Part shown: positions 21,743-30,278 of the stretch, piece after piece
Layout of the letters: each line of letters begins with the position of its first letter
Numbering within the stretch: the first letter of the stretch is position 1
NCBI GenBank assembly: GCA_008000375.1
Contig: SMOI01000019.1
Span: 144,577-174,854 of the forward strand
Direction of reading: 5' to 3'
Origin: Poteriospumella lacustris
Lineage: Eukaryota > Sar > Chrysophyceae > Chromulinales > Dinobryaceae
Length of the DNA stretch: 30,278 nucleotides
Translations under genes and position numbers: made by a program
The notes under the pieces: generated by a model
Databases searched by the model: none
What the model saw: only the letters and a program-made list of their open reading frames with translations
Told to the model about the DNA's origin: nothing

Positions 21743-23574
21743 ATGCTCTTGCGTCTTGCTAGTCGCTCTCAGTCTACACGATTACTTCGCCCGACCAGAA
21801 ATATCTTCAGAGCGATGTCATCCAGTGAGCAAGCTAAACCTGACGTCAAGGACGTGCAAGTAATTGAGGAAGGAACTGTTCGAATGGAGTACGACTCCAG
21901 AGAGGTTGTCTTTTACAACAAGGTTCAAGTTCTCAACCGAGATCTGTCCATCAACGTCATTCGTCTTTTTGCGGAGAAGTACTTGGCTGAAAAATCGGAG
22001 AAACTGAAGCGAAAGAAAGGAAACGCTGAGATCGCCGAGCCCACTGGGATCAAAATCCTTGACGCCCTTTCAGCTTCCGGTTTGAGATCTATCCGATACT
22101 TGAAAGAGATTCCGCAGGCGGAGCATGTTTTCATCAACGACCTTTCGTCTGATGCCACTAAACAAGCTGAAAGCAATTGCTTGCTCAATGATGTTGACAT
22201 GTCTCGAGTCACGCTGAACAATGAAGATGCAACCATGGTGATGTACCGTCATCGCGATCCACGTTTACAATTTGATGTTATCGATCTTGACCCGTACGGA
22301 ACTGCTGTACCCTTCCTAGATGGTGCGGTCCAGGCAGTGAAGGATGGCGGACTTCTTTGTGTTACTTGCACCGACATGTCAGTCTTATCTGGTGGTTATC
22401 CCGAGAAGTGCTTCACTCAATATCATTCTATGCCGGTGCGTGGGAAGTATCTTCATGAGCTTTCCCTTCGAATCCTACTCCACAGCATTGACATTACTGC
22501 CAACAAGTACGGGCGTTATATTGTGCCGTGGATTTCGTTGAGCGTAGATTACTATGTTCGCGTTTTTGTTCGAGTCTTTGATTCTCCTCAAGAAGTAAAG
22601 AGCAGTATGTGCAGAAGATCGATGATTCATCAGTGCATCAACTGTCCGACGTATTATTTGCATACGCTGGGTAAACCAAACGCGGGGAGAACTGCTTTTG
22701 TGGCAAACTTGGACATGACTCCCGCTCTCTGCGAATTCTGTGGTGGTCGTTTGCGCCTTGGTGGTCCAATTTGGTCTGCTCCCATTCATGACCAGGGAAT
22801 TGTTGATGAGGTTCTACAAAGAATCACCAGCGCACACGACAATCCTGATCCTAAATTTCCCGCTGCAACAGCGAAGAGATTGATGGGAATCTTGACAGTT
22901 ATTTCTGAAGAACTGAAAGATGTGGTTCTGTCATACTCTCTGCCCGACATTTCCTCTTCCGTGCAAATGCCCACGCCGACTTTCAAAGAATTCCGATCGG
23001 CCTTAGAGAACGCAAACTACAAAGTGTCACAGTTTCATCACGATCCAACAGCAGTAAAGACGGATGCTCCTTCCGTTTTTGTTTGGGATATCATTCGCAC
23101 CATGTACAAGAAATATGGCCAGTATCCTGTCGAGCTGCCGCGTGAGGAGACGGTTGATGCTTCCACTAATGAGTCTGAAGATGCGGCGGCGCTAGAAACA
23201 GCGGCAGACAAGACCTCTCGCAAGCGCCCCGACAAAGGACACACAAATGACGGAAAGAAAAAGAAGAAAGGACTTGGACCTGTTGCTTACAATATTCTGC
23301 GTCAAGAGATCAAGTCTGACGTGGATCTTACTTTAAGAGAGCAGCAGCCTCGTGAACGACCCGTTGCACGCTTTGCACCTAATCCAGGCAAGATTACACT
23401 CCCCTGATTTTCGCATGTGGCATCATTAATCGTTTCTTTCATTTTATAGAGGAAAACTGGGGCCCAAAAAGACGAGCTGGTCGTCCTGCTGCGGCAGTGA
23501 CGGAACAAGAGACCGGCGATGAGGGTGCTGCGGAGGATAACATTCCCGCTGAAAAGAAAGCCAGGCACGTGTAG
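21743..23574 (+). CDS. TRM1: tRNA (guanine26-N2)-dimethyltransferase Trm1
   Basis: TRM1 makes N2,N2-dimethylguanosine at position 26 of nuclear and mitochondrial tRNAs, using S-adenosylmethionine. Exons are 21743-23387 and 23450-23574, giving 589 residues. Visible features are the SAM-site motif ALSASGLRSIRY (residues 108-119), the catalytic-region motif DPYG (183-186), a zinc-type C-x2-C pair set (Cys 298/301 and 330/333) and a lysine-rich tract near 494-509 that may be a nuclear signal. After splicing the C-terminus reads RFAPNPEENWGPKRRAGR, the family's usual closing motif. The first ATG (21743) gives an Arg-rich, acid-free leader MLLRLASRSQSTRLLRPTR, fitting mitochondrial import; a second ATG (21815) would give the form without it. 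The longer open frame from 21716 begins with TTG and was not used. Confidence 0.93.
23388..23449 (+). other. GC-AG intron in TRM1
   Basis: A 62-nt intron with donor CCAG|GCAAGA and acceptor TTTTATAG|AGG, with TTAAT as a possible branch site. Splicing joins CCA G to AG GAA AAC TGG, restoring Pro-Glu-Glu-Asn-Trp-Gly-Pro, the conserved Trm1 ending. Without splicing the frame stops after six unrelated residues. Confidence 0.85.
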
Positions 23575-23859
23575 ATAGCACATGTTATTAATGATGGGAT
23601 CCACAGCTAACAAGCTAAATTTTATTTACATTATAAATATCAACGTGCTGTTGAGGTCGATGAAATGGTGGGCTGTACAGTATTTTTTGATCCTACAGAC
23701 GGTGTCTTCTAGTATCTGGGAGTTTGGGCAACCTTCCTAACATGGAATGGATTACGTTGCGCCGCTGACTTCTCTGCTCTGCTTGTTGTCCAAGATTCTC
23801 GCAGAAACATGTCAGAAACCATTGGAATGCATCATATGTACCGCCTTGCCAACTAAAAT
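23575..23859 (+). other. TRM1 3' region and rhomboid-gene promoter region
   Basis: A short gap between two genes on the same strand. AT-rich sequence at about 23615-23640 (ATTTTATTTACATTATAAAT) may hold the TRM1 polyadenylation signal. No canonical TATA box or coding sequence was recognised. Confidence 0.4.
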
Positions 23860-25011
23860 ATGGTGTCGTTGACGAACGTCGGATGGGATCTTGTTGATCA
23901 TCCATTCTGTACCGTGTTTATACTCGCCGTTTGTTGGATTTGGATCAAAGTGTTCTACAATGAGTTGGATGTTCGAAAATTTTCAGTTTCGATAAATGAT
24001 TGTTGGGTGAAACATCAGTATGGTAGAATATTGTCCTCGCCGTTTCTTCATGTTTCCTTCGTTCACTTGGCCTTGGATGTTTCGTGTCTGTGGAACTTGC
24101 GATACATCGAAGCCAATTATGGAACTTGGTTCATGATCAAGTACAGTTTAATCCTTTGCCTAGCGGAATCCCTCATGACCTACTGTATTTTGAGAGCTTT
24201 TTCGAAGTTTATCGCCAATCCAATTTTGTCTGATGTCTTGTTTCGGCTGCAGAGCTTTGGTACCTCTGGATTAGTTCTCGCCTGGTTGGCCTTTCAGTCA
24301 GTGGAGGTCATGAACGAGTCATCCAACTCAATTTTTCTCTTGTTTGGCTTCCTTTCAATTCCATCGTCGTTTGCTCCCGTGGTACTAATCGGATTCTATT
24401 ACTTGTTTTCACCGCAAAACAATGGAGTGCCGAACTCCTCGGGAATGTTTGCCGGTTACTTACTAGGGCTCGGGTTTTTGAAAGTGTTGGATTCTCCATA
24501 TTGGACAGCGTGTATCCTTTTCAACTTGGTGATCTTCTTTATGTCGAGTCGCTCTGAAAGTAGTCAACCTGCTCAACAGTCTCTTGAGAGTGGAAGCGTT
24601 GGTGGATTTATCGGAGAGTACAGTGATGCTTTGAATCCCACTATTGCTGTGAGATACTATCAACGTTCCCGCGATGCAGAATTTCTTGAAATCTCAGCAG
24701 AGGAGCCACCAACTCCTGCGGGTGACTCGACCATAGAAATGCGCGACCTCTCTCGTCGCCCAAGATCGTTAGAAGACGATGTCGAGAGCAAGCACGGCGA
24801 AGATGGCAAGGAGGAGGATTCCTTGGAACCTCTTTTATCAGAAAACAGTGGTCTGCGGAACCGAGATACGTATTCAAGCATGGAATGGTCAAGTGTCTGG
24901 CCATTTAGGCAATCGCCATCAGCAGCAGGTGCAGCTGGCAACTCACGACGGGCCACCTCGGTACCCCATCGGATTCTTGTCAACGAAGAGGATTCTGTAG
25001 ACACGGTATGA
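23860..25011 (+). CDS. Rhomboid-family membrane protein, probably proteolytically inactive
   Basis: A 383-residue single-exon protein. Hydrophobic segments lie at about 17-33, 61-80, 90-110, 134-150, 157-183, 194-210 and 215-230, followed by a polar acidic cytosolic-type tail (230-383). Rhomboid marks are SPFLHVSFVHLALD (61-73, matching the H-x4-H-x3-N region), Glu84 and Gly88 of the E-x3-G motif, and GTSG with Ser136, the catalytic serine position. The helix that should carry the catalytic His reads NSSGMFAGYLLG, with Asn192 where H-x-x-G is expected, and the TM2 Asn is Asp73. It therefore looks like a rhomboid pseudoprotease, a group often acting in ER/Golgi protein handling. The subfamily is not recognised. 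Start ATG context AAAATATGG is good. Confidence 0.75.
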   Translation: MVSLTNVGWDLVDHPFCTVFILAVCWIWIKVFYNELDVRKFSVSINDCWVKHQYGRILSSPFLHVSFVHLALDVSCLWNLRYIEANYGTWFMIKYSLILCLAESLMTYCILRAFSKFIANPILSDVLFRLQSFGTSGLVLAWLAFQSVEVMNESSNSIFLLFGFLSIPSSFAPVVLIGFYYLFSPQNNGVPNSSGMFAGYLLGLGFLKVLDSPYWTACILFNLVIFFMSSRSESSQPAQQSLESGSVGGFIGEYSDALNPTIAVRYYQRSRDAEFLEISAEEPPTPAGDSTIEMRDLSRRPRSLEDDVESKHGEDGKEEDSLEPLLSENSGLRNRDTYSSMEWSSVWPFRQSPSAAGAAGNSRRATSVPHRILVNEEDSVDTV

Positions 25012-25361
25012 ATGGTCGTGTTGCATCGACTAAACATTTTATCATGTAGAAAGTTGTAAATATCGCAATCGTGGGGAAACGTACTTAATTTATCCCCTAA
25101 AGTACCCTCAGACAACCTGTCCTAGACTGTCCTGCAAATAACCCAAAGTTTAGGGGATTTTCGTCTAAAGGGTGCATATCCCTCCTCTCTGACCATCCCG
25201 TGCACCGTACAACTGCCACCGACACCAAAGCGACAGCCAACCAACATCACGATGCAACCAGTCCATTTCAGCGATTCGTTGACTAAACGTCGTCTGTCCA
25301 ACGATTCCTGTTGCCGCGACTCCACATCTGCTTTGTCTCTGTTCATGTCAGTGTATCGATC
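25012..25361 (+). other. Intergenic region before the NOL11-like gene, start of the left palindrome arm
   Basis: No gene is supported here. The open frame from 25311 begins with TTG and only becomes coding at the ATG at 25362. From 25331 onward the sequence is matched by the right arm up to the window end, so the duplicated unit includes at least 31 nt upstream of the start codon. Confidence 0.5.
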
Positions 25362-27643
25362 ATGAATCCAGTGTTGGTAGAACTGCCCAGCGAGGTGCAC
25401 AAAATTCAGGCATTTCGCGAAGGCATTTCGCATCCCGGTTGGAATGCACCAGTGATTTTGATATTGGAGACGTCCTTCGTGGTCATCAATGTAAGTGTGA
25501 TCTTACGAGCGTTGTAGGTTTGTTTGTCACGGAGGTAACGATTGCATGTATGATACAGAGCGAGACGGGAAGTTTGTTGCGTACGTTTCCTCTCCCGGCC
25601 GATCGATCGCGAATAGTGGATTGCAAATACATCTCCAGCGAGAAGTCTTTTTTGGTGGCGACGGACGATGGTCACTTGATTGTGGTTCCTGAAAACAGCA
25701 AAGGCAGTGCGGAGTACAGTCAGCATAAGTGGCCGGTGAAGGTGAAAGAGATCGTGGTGATCGACGACAAATCGATAGCGATTGTGAGTGAAAATGACTT
25801 GGCGCTCACCACGGTGGAGCAGGGTCGAGTGATCGTTCCGAACTATGCAGGAGCGAAGCTATCGAAGAAGCCCAGTTCTCTTCCGTATCTGAAGAAAGTG
25901 TTCAGTTCGTGTGGCAAAATCATCCGGGTGACCGCGCAGACGAAAGTGGGCGTTCAGTTGTATCTGTGGGAGTACCCGTCGCAGGCGAGCAACAACACGG
26001 AGGTGCTGTTGGAGGAAACGGCGACGTCTCATCGCATGTTGGAGGAGATCCGACTGGAGACCGAGGATATCCATTCCATTCTGGTGGACTCGCAGAAGCA
26101 GTGCATCCACTTCCTGGTCCACGACAAACCAGACACGGTCAGCACGAGCAGCAAAAAGGGCAAAGCCAACGAAGGCGGCAAATCATCGAGTCGGTGGCTG
26201 AAGTTTGACCTGTTGGGTCACTTGTTGTTCGAGCGTCCGTTGACGTTCGTTCCGAAGTTCGCGTGTCTGAGCAGCGACCGGTTGTGGTTGTTGACGGAGT
26301 CACAGGAGTTGACATCTTGGAGTGCGCGCTATGGTACCTTGTTGCAGACGATATCGATCACAGCGCCCATCCAAACGCAATTGTGCGACTTGGTGCACCA
26401 GGATGGCGACCAGGGCAATTACAGTTTACTCTATGGCCTGACCAACCGCGATGGCCAAGCGACGACGATTTTCCGGTATGACGTCGGCGGAGTGAGCACG
26501 GCTCCGGTGTCTTTGGCAGCGCTGGTGGGCAATCAACACAAGCGAAGCCGAGACACATACGTAGCGCAGTCCGTTCCGTCGTCGTCGTTGTCTTCGTCGG
26601 CGCAGGAGGTGGTACCATCGTCGCTGTATCTGGAGCTGCTGCGAGAGGAGCTGAACACCGACCACGTTGCGGAGTATTTCGCACACGACAAACAGAAGCG
26701 CCGCAAGACAGCGCAGTCTCTTCCGTTGTCGTCTGTCCAAGCGCAATCGATTCTGCAGAAGCACCGCGAGTCGGCGGATGTGAGCGAGGCGGATTGGCTG
26801 GAGATTCTGATGGTGGTCCGACTGGGAGTGTTTTCGATCCAAAGTCATCGAGGGGTGTGGCAAGCGGCGCTGGCTCAAGAGCGGTTGGACGTATTGAGCG
26901 AGATGATTCGCTTCGCCGCCGATGTGAACGAGTTCCAAGTGGTCGACATCCTGAAGGTGGCGTTGACGGCCAGCGAGGACACGTTGCGTCGCTTCTCGTT
27001 GTTTGGCGGCAATCTGGTGTATTCGGCGACGAAAGACGATGTGATGAAGCTGCTGTCGGACGAGGAGCGCAATGTCCTGTCGTCAGTGGCGGCGCCATCC
27101 GATGCGTCCGTGTCGAAGAAGGGCAAAAAGGCCGCCAAGGGCGAGCAGAAGCCCGCGGAAGAGTCCACCGATGTCAGTCGAACGGTGGTCGTTCGCGCGG
27201 TGGTGGAGAGTGTCCTGTACCGTGTACCACGGTTCTCGCCCACGATCGTTTCGGAGGCCATGCAGGGGCTCCCGTTTGCCTCCGCATCCTTGGTGCTGCG
27301 GATGCTCGTGTTGGCGGTGCGCAACCTGACGGAGGTCTCGGGCGGACCGGCGACCCATGTATATCCCTACCTCGGCGCGCAGCAGCTCCTTGCCGCCATT
27401 GAATGGATGGAGGCCATCATGGACAGTCATTTCTCGTCGTTCCTGTTCGAGGCTGACCAGTCCATCGATGTGAAGCGATGCCTGCAAGGTTTGGTGCGAC
27501 TGGTGAAGCACGCGGACGACGCCATCGAGACAGTGGAGGAAGCGCGAGGCTTGTGGGCCGACATCGAGCGGAGTCTGACACGTCAAGGTGTGCAACCTCG
27601 AGTGGACCCCGGCTTGTACACCGTGGAGGTCCTGCGGCTGTAA
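25362..27643 (+). CDS. NOL11: NOL11-like SSU processome (t-UTP) protein, left copy
   Basis: NOL11 belongs to the t-UTP group of the small-subunit processome and supports rDNA transcription and early pre-rRNA processing in the nucleolus. Human NOL11 is about 719 residues; this protein is about 745 (exons 25362-25490 and 25535-27643). The N-terminal half is beta-propeller-like (SETGSLLRTF, LVATDDGHLIVV, ELTSWSARYGTLLQ and PVSLAALVG, which match the NOL11 propeller as I remember it). The C-terminal half is helical and ends in GLYTVEVLRL, very close to the NOL11 ending. A Lys-rich low-complexity stretch (KKGKKAAKGEQK, about residue 570) and KQKRRKT (about 430) suit nuclear location. The frame visible from 25439 starts with TTG; the true start is the ATG at 25362 followed by a short intron. 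GC content appears higher than in the two upstream genes. Confidence 0.75.
25491..25534 (+). other. Short intron in the left NOL11-like gene
   Basis: Donor AAT|GTAAGT is strong. Two acceptors keep the frame: TCACGGAG at 25534 (44 nt) and GATACAG at 25558 (68 nt). The first retains VTIACMIQ, a propeller-like strand, and is preferred; the second is closer in length to the other introns here. The TAG at 25517 would give a 27-nt intron and break the frame. Confidence 0.55.
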
Positions 27644-27965
27644 TTGCTGTAGCATTAGCTGTGTGTATTAGACTGTAAATTGATCGAATTTGATTTTCTT
27701 TTGCATCATCGCGTTTCCGTGACGTTTGAGTTCGAATGGTCTGTAAGCAACAATAGGTTTGCCCGCCCCAAGAAGAGCACATGGCATTGTGTGGAGAAAT
27801 ATCTTGTGCAACAATCTTTGACAAGCTTGATCTGTTCTCACACGTTATCTTCAAGTCAATCACAGACACAGACGTCCCCAACAAAGTCATAACACTCGCG
27901 AGATATTCGTCACCAGAAAATCATAATTGAACGATCACATTACACACAAACTAAATGTAAAGCCA
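27644..27965. other. Unique spacer at the centre of the palindrome
   Basis: The 322 nt between the two stop codons hold the 3' ends of both convergent genes. The two sides are not mirror images: only weak similarity remains for about 30 nt after each stop. No gene, tRNA or transposon end was recognised. Confidence 0.7.
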
Positions 27966-30247
27966 TTACAGCCGCAGGACCTCCACGGTGTACAAGCCGG
28001 GGTCCACTCGAGGTTGCACGCCTTGACGTGTCAGACTCCGCTCGATGTCGGCCCACAAGCCTCGCGCTTCCTCCACTGTCTCGATGGCGTCGTCCGCGTG
28101 CTTCACCAGTCGCACCAAACCTTGCAGGCATCGCTTCACATCGATGGACTGGTCAGCCTCGAACAGGAACGACGAGAAATGACTGTCCATGATGGCCTCC
28201 ATCCATTCAATGGCGGCAAGGAGCTGCTGCGCGCCGAGGTAGGGATATACATGGGTCGCCGGTCCGCCCGAGACCTCCGTCAGGTTGCGCACCGCCAACA
28301 CGAGCATCCGCAGCACCAAGGATGCGGAGGCAAACGGGAGCCCCTGCATGGCCTCCGAAACGATCGTGGGCGAGAACCGTGGTACACGGTACAGGACACT
28401 CTCCACCACCGCGCGAACGACCACCGTTCGACTGACATCGGTGGACTCTTCCGCGGGCTTCTGCTCGCCCTTGGCGGCCTTTTTGCCCTTCTTCGACACG
28501 GACGCATCGGATGGCGCCGCCACTGACGACAGGACATTGCGCTCCTCGTCCGACAGCAGCTTCATCACATCGTCTTTCGTCGCCGAATACACCAGATTGC
28601 CGCCAAACAACGAGAAGCGACGCAACGTGTCCTCGCTGGCCGTCAACGCCACCTTCAGGATGTCGACCACTTGGAACTCGTTCACATCGGCGGCGAAGCG
28701 AATCATCTCGCTCAATACGTCCAACCGCTCTTGAGCCAGCGCCGCTTGCCACACCCCTCGATGACTTTGGATCGAAAACACTCCCAGTCGGACCACCATC
28801 AGAATCTCCAGCCAATCCGCCTCGCTCACATCCGCCGACTCGCGGTGCTTCTGCAGAATCGATTGCGCTTGGACAGACGACAACGGAAGAGACTGCGCTG
28901 TCTTGCGGCGCTTCTGTTTGTCGTGTGCGAAATACTCCGCAACGTGGTCGGTGTTCAGCTCCTCTCGCAGCAGCTCCAGATACAGCGACGATGGTACCAC
29001 CTCCTGCGCCGACGAAGACAACGACGACGACGGAACGGACTGCGCTACGTATGTGTCTCGGCTTCGCTTGTGTTGATTGCCCACCAGCGCTGCCAAAGAC
29101 ACCGGAGCCGTGCTCACTCCGCCGACGTCATACCGGAAAATCGTCGTCGCTTGGCCATCGCGGTTGGTCAGGCCATAGAGTAAACTGTAATTGCCCTGGT
29201 CGCCATCCTGGTGCACCAAGTCGCACAATTGCGTTTGGATGGGCGCTGTGATCGATATCGTCTGCAACAAGGTACCATAGCGCGCACTCCAAGATGTCAA
29301 CTCCTGTGACTCCGTCAACAACCACAACCGGTCGCTGCTCAGACACGCGAACTTCGGAACGAACGTCAACGGACGCTCGAACAACAAGTGACCCAACAGG
29401 TCAAACTTCAGCCACCGACTCGATGATTTGCCGCCTTCGTTGGCTTTGCCCTTTTTGCTGCTCGTGCTGACCGTGTCTGGTTTGTCGTGGACCAGGAAGT
29501 GGATGCACTGCTTCTGCGAGTCCACCAGAATGGAATGGATATCCTCGGTCTCCAGTCGGATCTCCTCCAACATGCGATGAGACGTCGCCGTTTCCTCCAA
29601 CAGCACCTCCGTGTTGTTGCTCGCCTGCGACGGGTACTCCCACAGATACAACTGAACGCCCACTTTCGTCTGCGCGGTCACCCGGATGATTTTGCCACAC
29701 GAACTGAACACTTTCTTCAGATACGGAAGAGAACTGGGCTTCTTCGATAGCTTCGCTCCTGCATAGTTCGGAACGATCACTCGACCCTGCTCCACCGTGG
29801 TGAGCGCCAAGTCATTTTCACTCACAATCGCTATCGATTTGTCGTCGATCACCACGATCTCTTTCACCTTCACCGGCCACTTATGCTGACTGTACTCCGC
29901 ACTGCCTTTGCTGTTTTCAGGAACCACAATCAAGTGACCATCGTCCGTCGCCACCAAAAAAGACTTCTCGCTGGAGATGTATTTGCAATCCACTATTCGC
30001 GATCGATCGGCCGGGAGAGGAAACGTACGCAACAAACTTCCCGTCTCGCTCTGTATCATACATGCAATCGTTACCTCCGTGACAAACAAACCTACAACGC
30101 TCGTAAGATCACACTTACATTGATGACCACGAAGGACGTCTCCAATATCAAAATCACTGGTGCATTCCAACCGGGATGCGAAATGCCTTCGCGAAATGCC
30201 TGAATTTTGTGCACCTCGCTGGGCAGTTCTACCAACACTGGATTCAT
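27966..30247 (-). CDS. NOL11: NOL11-like SSU processome protein, right inverted copy
   Basis: Mirror copy of the gene at 25362-27643, with ATG at 30247, intron 30118-30075 (44-nt reading) and stop at 27966. The predicted protein is the same as that of the left copy; the single base difference found is silent. Both copies keep the start, splice sites and stop, so neither is a pseudogene by sequence. Only 31 nt upstream of the start are visible, so it is unknown whether this copy has its own promoter. The genes converge tail to tail over the 322-nt spacer. Confidence 0.75.
30075..30118 (-). other. Short intron in the right NOL11-like gene
   Basis: Exact mirror of the intron at 25491-25534, with the same GTAAGT donor and the same two possible acceptors (30075, or 30051 for the 68-nt form). 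Confidence 0.55.
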
Positions 30248-30278
30248 GATCGATACACTGACATGAACAGAGACAAAG

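Larger units (their letters stand above)
25331..30278. repeat. Large inverted duplication (palindrome) carrying the NOL11-like gene
   Basis: Left arm 25331-27643 and right arm 27966-30278 are reverse complements; position x maps to 55609 minus x. Arms are at least 2,313 bp and the right one is cut by the window edge. All stretches compared by eye are identical apart from one synonymous change (27589 T against C on the coding strand at 28020, GGT/GGC glycine). Identity stops at the stop codons. Confidence 0.95.

Noticed and set aside
25439-25441. Start of the NOL11-like gene at 25439 (and 30170 on the minus strand)
   Set aside because: The codon is TTG and the first 32 residues come from exon 1 in the wrong frame plus unspliced intron. 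The ATG at 25362 and a GT-AG intron give a sensible N-terminus.
26358-27098. 246-codon open frame antisense to the NOL11-like gene, repeated in mirror at 28511-29251
   Set aside because: Its sequence is Pro/Arg/Ser/Thr-rich with no domain and is explained by the GC-rich coding strand opposite. The mirror copy is only the palindrome.
27644-27965. Palindrome arms as terminal inverted repeats of a transposon
   Set aside because: The arms each carry a complete housekeeping-type gene, and the spacer has no transposase or target-site sign.
1-30278. tRNA, rRNA, CRISPR array or viral genes
   Set aside because: No clover-leaf, rRNA core, spaced direct repeats or viral hallmark proteins were seen on either strand.

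Overview
The window is nuclear DNA from a eukaryote, most likely a single-celled or marine protist. The evidence is spliceosomal introns of about 44-68 nt, a eukaryote-type TRM1, an SSU-processome protein resembling NOL11, and a giant secreted mosaic of FN3, PA14 and filamin-like domains. Mosaics of that kind make me think of stramenopiles (brown algae, oomycetes, labyrinthulids), but the sequence alone does not fix the group. No bacterial operon, tRNA, rRNA or CRISPR signal was seen. Because the window ends inside a large palindrome, it may be a contig end.

Positions 1-21171, minus strand: the 5' part of one enormous gene. A short signal-peptide exon and a 110-nt exon are followed by a single open exon of 20,885 nt that runs off the left edge. 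At least 7,016 residues are encoded. From the N-terminus the order is: FN3 domains with strings of an unnamed ~90-residue beta module inserted in them (13.1-21.0 kb); PA14-A (12.7-13.1 kb); filamin-like repeats (11.2-12.7 kb); more modules and filamin-like repeats; PA14-B (8.6-9.15 kb); a mixed filamin/module block with a Cys-rich mini-domain (5.2-8.5 kb); PA14-C (4.7-5.2 kb); and a second FN3/module block (1-4.7 kb). The protein looks like a cell-surface or matrix adhesin.

Positions 21172-21742: a divergent intergenic region holding the giant gene's leader exon, a leader intron and a candidate TATA box.

Positions 21743-25011, plus strand: TRM1 (tRNA guanine-26 dimethyltransferase, with a GC-AG intron before its last exon), then a rhomboid-family membrane protein that appears to have lost its catalytic histidine.

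Positions 25331-30278: a near-perfect inverted duplication. A NOL11-like gene lies on the plus strand (25362-27643) and an essentially identical copy on the minus strand (27966-30247), tail to tail around a 322-nt unique spacer. The right arm runs to the window edge. The arms match through the coding region (one synonymous difference found) and diverge at the stop codon. TRM1 and NOL11 are RNA-maturation housekeeping genes; nothing indicates that they work with the giant adhesin, and their adjacency may be incidental.
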